From positions 1 to 34,059 of the forward strand of contig JBOHCT010000021.1 in NCBI GenBank assembly GCA_050699055.1: a stretch of DNA of 34,059 nucleotides. Direction: 5' to 3'. The notes below the pieces were generated by a model. The model did no database searches. It had not been told where the DNA came from and was given only the letters and a program-made list of their open reading frames with translations. Source of the DNA: JBOHCT01 sp050699055 (lineage in GTDB: Bacteria > Actinomycetota > Actinomycetes > Streptosporangiales > JBOHCT01). A program made the position numbers and the translations under genes. Positions within the stretch are counted from its first letter, which is position 1; every line of letters starts with the position of its first letter. Below are positions 14,856 to 22,569 of the stretch, piece after piece.

Positions 14856-15809
14856 CTAGGCCTCGCTGCCTGCCATCGCCGGCTGCGGGGGCGCGTTGTG
14901 GGCGAGAAGGTAAACGCCGCCGATGGTGACGAGCGCGCCGAGGACGGCCAGGGCGGCGAATGCGGTGGAGGTCGGTAGGTGTTCGGAGAATCCCACGACG
15001 CCCACGATGTAGCTGACCACCGGGTCGGTGATGGTCAGCGCGGTCATCGCCACGGGAAGCGGTCCGGCCGCGAACGCGTCCTGCTGCATGATCAAGCCGA
15101 TCACCGACACGCCGATGAGGACGTAGGCGGGCCAGTCGGTGACGGTACCGATGACGCCACCTTCGAGCAGGTCGTCGCCGACCAGCTTGGTGCAGGTGGC
15201 CCCGAGGCTGAAGAACGAGCCCGCCGCGGTCGCCAGCAGCCCCGCCCGCACGACAGGCGAGCGGCCCCCCGCGGCCGCCACCAACATCGCGGCTACGACC
15301 ACGACCGCGGCGACAAGGAGCAGCAGCCGAGTGGGGTTGGGTTCGCCCGTGGCCCCTGGATGACGGGTGGAGACGAACGCCGCGAGTCCGACGCAGACCG
15401 CCACGACACCCGCCCACGCCGCCGCCGAGGGGCGCCGTCCGGTACCGACGACCGACAGGGGCAGGGTGAACAACAGCGTGGTCACGATCAGCGGCTGTAC
15501 GGTCGCGATGGACCCGAGATGCAGAGCCGCCGCGTGCACTACGTAGCCCAGGGCGTCGACACCCCAGCCGGCCAACCACAGGGGGCTGCTGAGCAGGCGA
15601 CGTACGACCTTCAGCCCACGCTCGAGGGTGTCCTCCGCCTCGTTGAGCTGGTGTGGACCGTGGTGGATGTGACGAGCCGTACATCGTGCGGCGGTCGGCG
15701 CGCGGCGGGGACGAACGGCGTGGGCGGCGCGTTGGACCGCCCGCTGCTCCGCCGCGGCGGACAGGGCGTACAGGAACGACGCGACGACTGCCAGCAAGAC
15801 GGCGACCAT
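14856..15809 (-). CDS. DMT-superfamily (EamA/NIPA-like) membrane transporter
   Basis: 317 residues with about nine to ten hydrophobic helices: the first is MVAVLLAVVASFLYALSAAA, followed by a loop of about 50 polar, histidine-rich residues (RHIHHGPHQ), then regularly spaced helices up to VLGALVTIGGVYLLAHNAP. The layout fits the DMT family group annotated as DMT transporters or magnesium/NIPA-like in actinobacteria. The direction and substrate cannot be told. ATG 15809 has GGGGAG. An inverted repeat at 15856-15877 lies about 50 bp upstream and could be its operator. Confidence 0.82.
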   Translation of the reverse strand: MVAVLLAVVASFLYALSAAAEQRAVQRAAHAVRPRRAPTAARCTARHIHHGPHQLNEAEDTLERGLKVVRRLLSSPLWLAGWGVDALGYVVHAAALHLGSIATVQPLIVTTLLFTLPLSVVGTGRRPSAAAWAGVVAVCVGLAAFVSTRHPGATGEPNPTRLLLLVAAVVVVAAMLVAAAGGRSPVVRAGLLATAAGSFFSLGATCTKLVGDDLLEGGVIGTVTDWPAYVLIGVSVIGLIMQQDAFAAGPLPVAMTALTITDPVVSYIVGVVGFSEHLPTSTAFAALAVLGALVTIGGVYLLAHNAPPQPAMAGSEA

Positions 15810-15855
15810 GAGCTCCCCTTTGACCCCACCCCGTTCTGCCCCCGGGCCTCGCGCC

Positions 15856-15877
15856 TATACGACTAGGGTGTCGTAGC
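15856..15877. promoter_or_regulatory. Inverted repeat upstream of the DMT transporter
   Basis: TACGAC (15858-15863), six bases, GTCGTA (15870-15875), with flanking CTA/TAG partly extending the symmetry. It lies in the leader or promoter of the transporter gene; a repressor site is plausible. Confidence 0.4.
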
Positions 15878-15892
15878 TGCCCACCAGGGGGA

Positions 15893-15912
15893 AGGCCTCC
15901 CGCGGGGGGCCT
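15893..15912 (-). terminator. Hairpin downstream of the MFS exporter
   Basis: AGGCCTCC / GGGGGCCT with a four-base loop and one G-T pair, about 120 bp beyond the exporter stop. No T-run follows, which is usual for actinobacterial terminators. It separates the exporter from the next transporter. Confidence 0.4.
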
Positions 15913-16031
15913 CTGGCGAGCGTGCCTCATCGACGGTCCGCGCCCGCAGGCGAGGACCGCTTCGGAGGGACCAGGGACGAGCTCAGTGCTCACCCGCCGG
16001 TGCCCTGTGTGTCGGAGGCTGCGCGGCGAGG

Positions 16032-17249
16032 TCATCGTGCCTCGCTCCGGGTGAACGTGGCGAACACGACCATGGCGGCGATTCCGACAGCGGCCATGAC
16101 GACTCCCATCGGGAGCGCGCTGCCCGCGCCTGCGAGGCCGACCAGCGGAGCCGTGAGTCCACCGATCAGGAACTGCCCGGTGCCCAGGAGGGCGGAGGCG
16201 CTGCCGGCGACATCCGGATGGTCGGTCAGCGCCAGCGCCGTCGAGTTCGGAAGCACGAGGCCGACGCCCGAGACCGCGAGGAACAGCGCCGGCAGCAACC
16301 CGGGAAGGCCGAGCCCGAGCAGGATGACCGTGAGCACCGCCGCTCCGCCGGTGGCGACAGCGCCCAGCCCGATGCGCAGGAGCGGGCGCGGGCCGAGCCG
16401 TTTCACGAGCAGCGCGCTCGTCTGTGAGGCCGCGACGATGCCGGCCGCGTTGACCCCGAACACCGCGCCGAACAGCTGCGGCGAGAGCCCGTAGATGTGC
16501 TGCAGCACGAACGGGGATCCGGAGATGTAGGCGAACATGGTCGCGAACGCCAGCCCGCCGGCCAGGGCGTACCCCACGAACGCGCGGTCGCGGAGCAAGT
16601 GGCGGAACGTGCGCCCCATCGCGGTCAACCCGGGCGGACGGCGGCGTTCGGCCGGCAGCGATTCCGGCAGGCCTACGGCGCTGACGATGAGCAACAGCAA
16701 GCCCAGCGCCGTCAGCACCACGAACACGCCACGCCACGTGGTCGCGCGGAGCAGCCCCGCTCCCAGGGTGGGCGCGAGGACTGGCGCGAACCCGGTCACC
16801 AGCATCAGGAACGCGAACAATCGCGCGGCGGCGGTACCTGACCGCAGGTCGCGAACCACACTGCGGGCGATGACCACCCCCGCGGCGCCGCACAGCCCCT
16901 GAGCCAGCCGCAGCGCGATGAGCACCCACACCGTCGGCGCGACCGCACACAGCAACGAGGCCACCGTGTAGCCCGCGAGACCCACCAACAGCGGCGGCCT
17001 GCGGCCCAACACGTCTGAGACCGGTCCGGCCAGCAGCTGGCCGGCCGCCAGCCCCACCAGGCAGGCGGTGAGGGTCAGCTGCACCGCGGCGGCCGAGCTG
17101 GCGAGCGTACGGGTCACCGACGGGAGAGCCGGCAGGTACATGTCCACCGACAGGGGGGCCAGCGCCGTCAAGCCGCCGAGCACCACGACGCGGCGAACCG
17201 GCACCCGCGTGGTCGCGGAGACGGGACGCTCGCTGCGGTCCGTCGCCAT
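16032..17249 (-). CDS. Bcr/CflA-family MFS drug exporter
   Basis: 405 residues, 12 transmembrane helices of the DHA1 type. Family marks: the first helix region LGGLTALAPLSVDMYLPALP, the loop 2-3 motif GPVSDVLGRRPPLL (motif A G-x-x-x-D-x-x-G-R-R), RLAQGLCGAAGVVIARSVVRDL in helix 4, and LVTGFAPVLAPTLGAGLL in helix 5 (antiporter motif C region). These proteins export bicyclomycin, chloramphenicol, sulfonamides or dipeptides by proton antiport. The ATG at 17249 comes 13 bp after the stop of the MetE-like gene, so the two form an operon; export of a product made or methylated by that enzyme is possible but unproven. Confidence 0.92.
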   Translation of the reverse strand: MATDRSERPVSATTRVPVRRVVVLGGLTALAPLSVDMYLPALPSVTRTLASSAAAVQLTLTACLVGLAAGQLLAGPVSDVLGRRPPLLVGLAGYTVASLLCAVAPTVWVLIALRLAQGLCGAAGVVIARSVVRDLRSGTAAARLFAFLMLVTGFAPVLAPTLGAGLLRATTWRGVFVVLTALGLLLLIVSAVGLPESLPAERRRPPGLTAMGRTFRHLLRDRAFVGYALAGGLAFATMFAYISGSPFVLQHIYGLSPQLFGAVFGVNAAGIVAASQTSALLVKRLGPRPLLRIGLGAVATGGAAVLTVILLGLGLPGLLPALFLAVSGVGLVLPNSTALALTDHPDVAGSASALLGTGQFLIGGLTAPLVGLAGAGSALPMGVVMAAVGIAAMVVFATFTRSEAR

Positions 17250-17262
17250 CAGTCGCTGGGGT

Positions 17263-18495
17263 TCAGCGCCACAGTCGCTGGCTTGCCAGGGCCGCTCCCT
17301 GCGCCAGCGCGTCGAGCTTCGCCCACACCAGGGAGGGGTGGATGCGTCCGCCCAAGCCGCAGTCGCTTCCGGCGATCACGTTGTCCCGACCGACCGTCTC
17401 GGCGTAACGGACGATGCGGTCCGCCACCACCTCGGGGTGTTCCACCACATTGGTGGCGTGGGAGACGACACCGGGGATGAGGATCTTGCCGTCAGGAAGC
17501 TTCGTGTCCCGCCAGACCTTCCAGTCGTGCTCGTGCCGCACGTTCCCGGCCTCGACAAGGTACGCGCCCGCGTTGACGCGCAGCATGACGTCCACGATGT
17601 CGGTCAGGGGGAGATCGTGCACGTGCGGTCCGTGCCAGCTGCCCCAGCACATGTGGTACCGCACCCGATCCTCGGGGAGACCGCGCAGCGCGTGGTTGAG
17701 CGCGTCCACGGTGACATTGGCGAACCGGCGGTACTGCTCCACGTCGACGGAGTCGGCCACCGCATCCCAGTTCTCGGCGAGCCCCGGATCGTCGATCTGC
17801 AGCACGAACCCGGCATCGACGATCGCCTTGTACTCCTCGTGCATCGCGTCCGCGATCGCGAAGAGAAACTCCTCCTCGTCGGGGTAGTGGCGGTTCTGCC
17901 CCCGGCCGACGCTCTCGGGGGAGACGGACGTCATGAAGGCCTCGGCCACGTCGACGCCTTCGAGGGCACCCTCGAGGTCGTCGATGTCGCGGCGCAGCGC
18001 CTCGTGTCCCCGATAGGAGACCGGCCCGGTGAACGTCGTCGCCATCGGCACCGGCGCCGTCTCGGACTCGATCGGTGGCATCAGGTCGGGGACGACCTCT
18101 TCCCGGTAGAAGTCGGCGAACGCCGTCCAGTCTTTCCGATCGGTGAGGTCGAGCCTCCGTGCTACCAGCGTCCCGGACTCCTGCGGCTCGAGACCGGGCG
18201 CGTCCGGCCGCCGCGTCTCCCATCCGCCGAGCCGGTTGTAGATGTAGGTCATCCAGGCGCCGTAGTCCACCTGCCCCCGGGCGGCCTTGCCGTATTCTCC
18301 GTCGCCCGCGATGTCGACGCCGGCGTCGGCCTCGCGGCGCACCACGTCATGGACGGCCGCGCGAAGCCGTGACGCGTACTCCCGCTCGTCGTGGCCCCGG
18401 CCGCTCCACTGGTTCCGGTCGAACTCGAGCAGCTCCTCCGGCCGCGGCAGGCTCCCCACATGCGTCGTGAGAACCCGATCGGTACTGCGCTGCAT
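17263..18495 (-). CDS. Cobalamin-independent methionine synthase-like zinc methyl/alkyl transferase
   Basis: 410 residues, the size of single-domain MetE C-terminal-like proteins (COG0620), which include the archaeal methionine synthase and epoxyalkane:coenzyme-M transferase. DRVLTTHVGSLPRPEELLEF at the start is the family signature. Zinc ligands seen: His and Cys in RYHMCWGSWHGPH, a Glu in AYLVEAGNVRHEHD, and a Cys in VIAGSDCGLGGR. LQIDDPGLAENWD is also conserved. It probably transfers an alkyl or methyl group to a thiol. ATG 18495 has GGAGGGA upstream. The much longer open frame up to 19629 is antisense to the HTH/Clp-N genes and is not real. Cotranscribed with the exporter. Confidence 0.9.
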   Translation of the reverse strand: MQRSTDRVLTTHVGSLPRPEELLEFDRNQWSGRGHDEREYASRLRAAVHDVVRREADAGVDIAGDGEYGKAARGQVDYGAWMTYIYNRLGGWETRRPDAPGLEPQESGTLVARRLDLTDRKDWTAFADFYREEVVPDLMPPIESETAPVPMATTFTGPVSYRGHEALRRDIDDLEGALEGVDVAEAFMTSVSPESVGRGQNRHYPDEEEFLFAIADAMHEEYKAIVDAGFVLQIDDPGLAENWDAVADSVDVEQYRRFANVTVDALNHALRGLPEDRVRYHMCWGSWHGPHVHDLPLTDIVDVMLRVNAGAYLVEAGNVRHEHDWKVWRDTKLPDGKILIPGVVSHATNVVEHPEVVADRIVRYAETVGRDNVIAGSDCGLGGRIHPSLVWAKLDALAQGAALASQRLWR

Positions 18496-18634
18496 CGCGG
18501 TCGCTCCCTCCGGTCGGCTCCGCTCCACCGTCGAGGCGATCCTATGTCCGAGAGGCAGGCAGGCTCGCTGCGTCATTCCGTGTGGCGGGGAACGCCGGCG
18601 CCCGTTCGACGACGTCGCTCCACCGACCGGCGGA

Positions 18635-18706
18635 GATCCGTTCGTGTGGTCCGGCCGTGCAGCGTTGCTCGCGCACGGACCGCAGGCGCGGATCACGGTC
18701 GCAGGC
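18635..18706. repeat. 72-bp direct repeat, copy A (upstream of the HTH/Clp-N pair)
   Basis: Begins GATCCGTTCGTGTGGTCC and ends GGATCACGGTCGCAGGC. Aligned without gaps to 19635-19706, I count 58 of 72 identical. The two copies lie exactly 1000 bp apart and bracket the two-gene module. No family recognised. Confidence 0.6.
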
Positions 18707-18749
18707 CGGGCTGCCCGCCCAGGCCGCTTTCCCGGGCGTGTCAAACAGA

Positions 18750-18788
18750 GTTGACAGACCCACGCTAGGCAACGTAGGTTGACAGACA
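18750..18788 (+). promoter_or_regulatory. Leaderless promoter with paired GTTGACAGAC sites
   Basis: TTGACA (18751-18756), 18 bp, TAGGTT (18775-18780) form a vegetative-type promoter whose start would fall at about 18787-18788, at the ATG. The 10-mer GTTGACAGAC occurs twice (18750-18759 and 18778-18787), one copy over the -35 and one over the start site, an arrangement suited to autorepression by the HTH protein encoded directly downstream. Confidence 0.62.
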
Positions 18789-19021
18789 TGGCGGATACGA
18801 CGCAAGTGGCATCCGATGCCAGCAGCCGAGACCCCGCCGTGGGGCTACGGGCCGTGCGCGCCCTCCGGGGCCTGGTCGAGCGCCTGGAGGAGCTCCAGGT
18901 CGGCAACGCCCGCGACCAGGGCTGGACGTGGCAGGAGATCGCCCAACTACTGGGCGTGACCAGGCAGGCGGTGCACAAGAAGTACACCAGCGGCCGCGGG
19001 CTGCTGCGGCGAAAGGACTGA
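18788..19021 (+). CDS. Small helix-turn-helix DNA-binding protein
   Basis: 77 residues. The N-terminal 40 are helical and polar (LRAVRALRGLVERLEELQVGNARD); the C-terminal part is a helix-turn-helix: TWQEIAQLLGVTRQAVHKKY. This kind of small regulator is commonly paired in actinobacteria with a Clp N-domain protein, as here: the stop is two bases before the next ATG. I take the ATG at 18788, which coincides with the predicted transcription start, rather than the TTG at 18779. It likely binds the two GTTGACAGAC sites. Confidence 0.85.
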   Translation: MADTTQVASDASSRDPAVGLRAVRALRGLVERLEELQVGNARDQGWTWQEIAQLLGVTRQAVHKKYTSGRGLLRRKD

Positions 19022-19023
19022 GC

Positions 19024-19569
19024 ATGTTCGAACGGTTCACCCGGGACGCCCGCCAGGCGGTGATCCACGCCCAGGAGGAGGCCCGCGAGCTGCACCACGG
19101 TCACATCGGGACCGAGCATCTGCTGCTCGGCCTGCTGGACCAGCGGGAGACGCAGGCATGCCAGCTCCTCTCCCAGGTAGGGCTTACCAGGGAGCAGGCG
19201 TTCGAGGCGATCGTAAGGTACGTCGGCACCGATGAGCTCGACGCGGACGCTCTCGAGACACTGGGCATCGACCTGGACGCCGTACGAGAGAAGGTCGAGG
19301 CGGCCTTCGGCAGCGGCGCCCTGGACAAGCCGTCGCGATGGGGTGGCAGGCGCGCGCCGAGTGGCCATATCCCCTTCACGCCCCGGGCCAAGAAGGTCAT
19401 GGAGCTGTCCCTGCGGGAGGCCGTGTCCCTGAAGCACAACTACATCGGGGACGGCCACATCCTCCTCGGCCTGCTCCGCGAGGGCGAGGGCCTGGCCGTG
19501 AAGGTCATCCGCGATCAGGGTATCGACGCCGAGGCCGTCCGCCGCGACATCAAGGCCGCTCTGACGTGA
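19024..19569 (+). CDS. Stand-alone double Clp N-domain protein
   Basis: 181 residues with two Clp repeat (ClpA/ClpC N-terminal) domains and no ATPase. Repeat 1 starts MFERFTRDARQAVIHAQEEA with GHIGTEHLLLGLL; repeat 2 begins FTPRAKKVMELSLREAVSL with NYIGDGHILLGLLREGEG. These domains bind substrates or adaptors of ClpC-type unfoldases. A protein made only of them may act as an adaptor, decoy or stress sensor. It is coupled to the HTH gene (two-base gap, AAAGGA upstream). The genes are flanked by 72-bp direct repeats. Confidence 0.9.
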   Translation: MFERFTRDARQAVIHAQEEARELHHGHIGTEHLLLGLLDQRETQACQLLSQVGLTREQAFEAIVRYVGTDELDADALETLGIDLDAVREKVEAAFGSGALDKPSRWGGRRAPSGHIPFTPRAKKVMELSLREAVSLKHNYIGDGHILLGLLREGEGLAVKVIRDQGIDAEAVRRDIKAALT

Positions 19570-19634
19570 GGCAGTGGTCGATGCCGCGGTCCGCGCGGCC
19601 GAGTGCGCCGCGCTCGCCGCGCGGGACACGCGAA

Positions 19635-19706
19635 GATCCGTCCCTGTGGTCCAGTCGTAGAGCGTTCCTCGTGTTCGGACCGCAAGCGCGGATCATGGTC
19701 GCGCGC
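19635..19706. repeat. 72-bp direct repeat, copy B (downstream of the HTH/Clp-N pair)
   Basis: Begins GATCCGTCCCTGTGGTCC and ends GGATCATGGTCGCGCGC, about 80% identical to 18635-18706. In one forward frame both copies translate to related peptides (WSGRAALLAHGPQARI and WSSRRAFLVFGPQARI), but neither sits in a credible gene. Confidence 0.6.
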
Positions 19707-19754
19707 GCCGCGTGACGGGTGGTCGGTGCCGCGGTTCGCGCAAGCCGGCAGTCT

Positions 19755-20115
19755 TCAGCGACACCGGTACGCCTGTCTGGTCCAGGTGACGCCGATCGAG
19801 GCGAGGACCACGCACCCAATGCCCATCCACTGACCGCCATCCAGGGTCTCGCCCAGGACGACGAGTCCGGCGAGCGCGGCGACGGCGGGTTCCAAGCTCA
19901 TCAGCACCCCATACACGCTCGCGGGGATGCGCCGGAGGGCCTCGAGGTCGACGGAGTAGGGAACGAGTGAACAGGCCAGCGCCACCCCCAGCCCGCCGAG
20001 GAGGACCACCGGCTGGGCCAGGGCGGCGGGACCTGCCTCCGCGACACCCGCGGGTACCGCGAGGAGTGCCGCCCACGCCAGGGCCAGCGCCAGACCACCG
20101 CCACCGCGGGTGCGG
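19755..20115 (-). pseudogene. EamA/RhtA-type exporter, C-terminal fragment
   Basis: About 120 residues equal to the last four helices of RhtA-like amino-acid exporters: LALALAWAALLAVPAG, VVLLGGLGVALACSLVPYSV, the signature DLEALRRIPASVYGVLMSLEP followed by AVAALAGLVVLGE, and GIGCVVLASIGV. The other 160 or so residues are missing, and the frame starts inside the end of the amidohydrolase remnant, so two genes were joined out of frame by a deletion at about 20115-20120. An internal GTG at 20009 could start translation of the end only. Confidence 0.75.
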
Positions 20116-20118
20116 GCG

Positions 20119-20653
20119 CCGACTCCAGCGCCCCCGGCTGGTAGACGAGGGAGTCGAAGAAGATCATCCGCAGGTGCGCGCTCGGCGGCTTGCGGTCGCC
20201 CGCGGTCGTCGTGATGACGACGCCCCGCAGCCCGAGCTGGGTGACCAGGTGCGTGAGCTGCTCGACCGCGAGGTCCGGGTGCTGCAGGGGCGCCTGCCCG
20301 ACGCCGACGAGCCGCTCCGGCGCCGCGGCGCAGACCTCGGCCGTGCGCTCGTTGACGGCACGCGCGATGCGCCGCGCCAGCTCGGGCTCGGCCCAGTCGT
20401 CGTGGTGCGGCGACAGCGGGCTGACCAGCTGGATGTCGACCCGGGCACGGTCCATCGCGGCCAGGCGGGCGCCGAGGTCGGTGAGGGCGGGGGCGAGCTT
20501 TTCGAACTGCTCGTGGTTGACCCGCGTCGACGCCTCGCCGAAGGTCTCGGTGTTGAACGCCCGGGCCGCCGCGGCCCCAGCGTGCCCCTCGGCGAGCCGG
20601 TCGGCCTCGGATACGAGGACATGCGCGTGGACGTCGATGGTGGCGACGGTCAC
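20119..20653 (-). pseudogene. ACMSD-like amidohydrolase with internal and 3' deletions
   Basis: The GTG at 20653 overlaps the stop of the preceding FAH-cyclase gene (GTGA). Residues 1-154 match aminocarboxymuconate-semialdehyde-decarboxylase-type amidohydrolases: TIDVHAHVLV (metal-binding HxH at residues 9 and 11), VDIQLVSPLSPHHDDW, LARRIARAVNERTAEV, RLVGVGQAPLQHPDLAVEQL, LGLRGVVITTT. Then TTAGDR joins to KPPSAHLRMIFFDSLVYQPGAL, which in relatives lies about 110-130 residues later, near the C-terminus. Similarity ends at about 20119. The other metal ligands (His, His, Asp) are lost, so the enzyme is dead. Confidence 0.75.
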
Positions 20654-22296
20654 CGCGGACCGTCGCCCTCGAGACCCAGGATGGCGACCGCCCGGCACCA
20701 GCCGCCGCTCGCGCCCTTGATCTTGACTGGGAAGCAGGAGACCCAGAAACCGCGTGGCGGCAGCGACGCGAGGTTCGCGAGCTTCTCGATCTGGACGTAC
20801 TCGTGGTCGATGCCGACCCGGTGTGCCTCCCAGAGCAAGGAGCGGTCTCCGGTCCGGGCGAACTCCCGTGCGACGTAGGGGTTGCCGCGGTCGAGGCCGG
20901 GGGCGTCGGTGCCGATCACCCGGACCCCTGCAGCGATCAGCCAGCGCACCGCGTCGGCGCCGAGGCCCGCGTAGTCGTCCCAGTACAGCGCGGTCCCGAA
21001 GTGCTCGTCGTGACCGAACATGCAGCACACGATGTCTCCGGGCGACAGCGGCGCGCCGGTGGCGTCGACCGCCCGCCGCACCTCGGCCGCGTCGACCCGG
21101 GCCCCGGGGGCGTGCCCGCGCAGGTCGAGTACGACCCCGGGCGCGAAGAAGTCCGCGAGCGGGAGCTCGTCGACCGTCTTGGCCCGCTCGCCCCCGCAGG
21201 TGGGGAAGTAGTGCCAGGGGGCGTCGACGTGCGTGCCGGCGTGCGTGGTGAGCCGGAGGAACTCGGCGCCGAGCCCCTTGCCGTCCGGCAGGTCCTCCGG
21301 CTCGGCGCCGAACATGGCCTTCATGTCGCCGAGCGTCTGGGTGTGGTCGCTGTGCCGGCCGGGCCGGGCACGGGGCAAGGCGACCGGCGCGACACCGGCG
21401 ACCACCGTGTTCGTCAGCTCACCGATCCCCTCCACCGTGAGCGTCACGGTGTCCCCGGCCCGTAGGGGCGGCGGGTCCTCGCGCCCGCGGCGTCCCCACA
21501 GCTCGGCCAGGCATCCGGAGCCGCAGGTGCCGGAGCCGAGCACGTCGCCCGGCCGTACCCAGGTGCCCCGCGATGCGTACGCGACGAGCTCCGCGAAGCT
21601 CCACGCCATGTTGGCCAGCGTGTCGTCGCCGAGCTCGACGCCGTTGACCGCCGCGCGCATGTCGAGATCGAGCCGGTCCCCCGAACGGTACGGCTCGAGC
21701 TCGTCCGCGGTGACGACCCACGGTCCCAGCGTGTTGGCGAAGTCCTTGGCCTTGCACATCCCAAGGCCGAGTCGCAGCTCGTCGGCGCCCAGGTCGCGCG
21801 CGGACCAGTCGTTGAAGATCGTGTACCCGGCGATATGCGCGCCGGCCTCGGTGACGGTGAGGTCGCGCCCCGCCCGCCCGATGACGGCGGCGACCTTCAG
21901 CTCGAGGTCGAGCGCCCGGCATCCCGGTGGGATCTCGATCTCGTCGCCTGGCCCGTTCACCGCGTGGGTGTTGGAGAAGTAGCAGAACGGCGACGCGTAC
22001 CACGTGTCAGGAACCGTCGCGTCGTCACGGTGGGTGCGCACCATGCCCTCGATGTGCTGCTCGAAGACGGAGAAGTCGCGGATCGTCGGCGGCTGGACCG
22101 GAGCGATTAGCCGAACGTCCGCCAGCCGTACCGCCGACTCCGCACCCCGCGCGGCCGTCGCGATCTCCGCACGCCGTTCCGGAGCGGCCGTCAGCAGATC
22201 GACGACATCGGTCCCCTCCGGCAGCGGCCGGACGCTGTCGCCCTCGACGACGCCGGCGCGGATCTGGCCCCGACGCTCGAACCTAGCGACGCGCAT
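20650..22296 (-). CDS. Fused fumarylacetoacetate-hydrolase / cyclase-family protein
   Basis: 548 residues in one open frame from ATG 22296 (GGAGGAGC upstream). Residues 1-305 are an FAH-family protein: RDFSVFEQHIEGMVRTH, ALDLELKVAAVIG with metal-binding E132, FNDWSARDLG, CKAKDFANTLGPW, and GDVLGSGTCGSGCLAEL. Residues about 315-548 are a cyclase/kynurenine-formamidase-like domain with HAGTHVDAPWHY (metal site H352, H356, D358, H362) and FWVSCFPVKIKGAS. The cyclase lacks its first 30 or so residues (usually starting with I-D-L-S-x-P), so the fusion probably arose by deletion between adjacent genes. Each half belongs in ring-cleavage catabolism with the downstream amidohydrolase. Whether either half still works is open; FAH looks complete. 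Confidence 0.82.
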   Translation of the reverse strand: MRVARFERRGQIRAGVVEGDSVRPLPEGTDVVDLLTAAPERRAEIATAARGAESAVRLADVRLIAPVQPPTIRDFSVFEQHIEGMVRTHRDDATVPDTWYASPFCYFSNTHAVNGPGDEIEIPPGCRALDLELKVAAVIGRAGRDLTVTEAGAHIAGYTIFNDWSARDLGADELRLGLGMCKAKDFANTLGPWVVTADELEPYRSGDRLDLDMRAAVNGVELGDDTLANMAWSFAELVAYASRGTWVRPGDVLGSGTCGSGCLAELWGRRGREDPPPLRAGDTVTLTVEGIGELTNTVVAGVAPVALPRARPGRHSDHTQTLGDMKAMFGAEPEDLPDGKGLGAEFLRLTTHAGTHVDAPWHYFPTCGGERAKTVDELPLADFFAPGVVLDLRGHAPGARVDAAEVRRAVDATGAPLSPGDIVCCMFGHDEHFGTALYWDDYAGLGADAVRWLIAAGVRVIGTDAPGLDRGNPYVAREFARTGDRSLLWEAHRVGIDHEYVQIEKLANLASLPPRGFWVSCFPVKIKGASGGWCRAVAILGLEGDGPR

Positions 22297-22569
22297 GCTC
22301 GCTCCTCCAGATCCACCGCTCCCGTGGCGTTTTCGTCGCTGTGGCGGCGGCTGGTCTTCGGGGGCGACGTTCGAGTCCGACCTCGATCTCACCTGGAACC
22401 GCCTCGTCGACGAGCTCGCGTCCCTGTGCAAAGACCACCTCCTCCGCCACGACGCACCCAGGAGGCAAGATGACTGATGCCGGGTTGTCACGGCGGCCGC
22501 CCGCACTCACGCTCCGCTAGTGCGCGCGGCGCCGGCCGCGGCGCTACGGGCGCTGGTGAGACCAGCGAA
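22297..22569. other. Intergenic stretch, no gene recognised
   Basis: Between divergently oriented ends of evidence, nothing convincing is coded. A minus-strand frame at about 22360-22470 (VVAEEVVFAQGRELVDEAVPG) looks protein-like over 30 residues but has no start, no extension and no recognised family. The upstream part should hold the promoter of the FAH-cyclase operon; I see no clear -10. Confidence 0.4.
22551..22567 (-). terminator. Hairpin just beyond the enolase stop
   Basis: CGCTGGT-GAG-ACCAGCG, a perfect 7-bp stem with a 3-base loop, starting 3 bp after the enolase-like TAA. No T-run. Confidence 0.45.

Noticed and set aside
14806..16950. 714-residue minus-strand frame across the DMT and MFS transporters
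   Set aside because: Overlaps two well-supported transporter genes in another frame and is almost entirely low-complexity Arg/Gly/Ala.
18496..19629. Upstream extension of the MetE-like frame to a 788-residue protein
   Set aside because: It is antisense to the HTH and Clp-N genes, has no similarity, and the MetE-like protein has a proper ATG and ribosome binding site at 18495.
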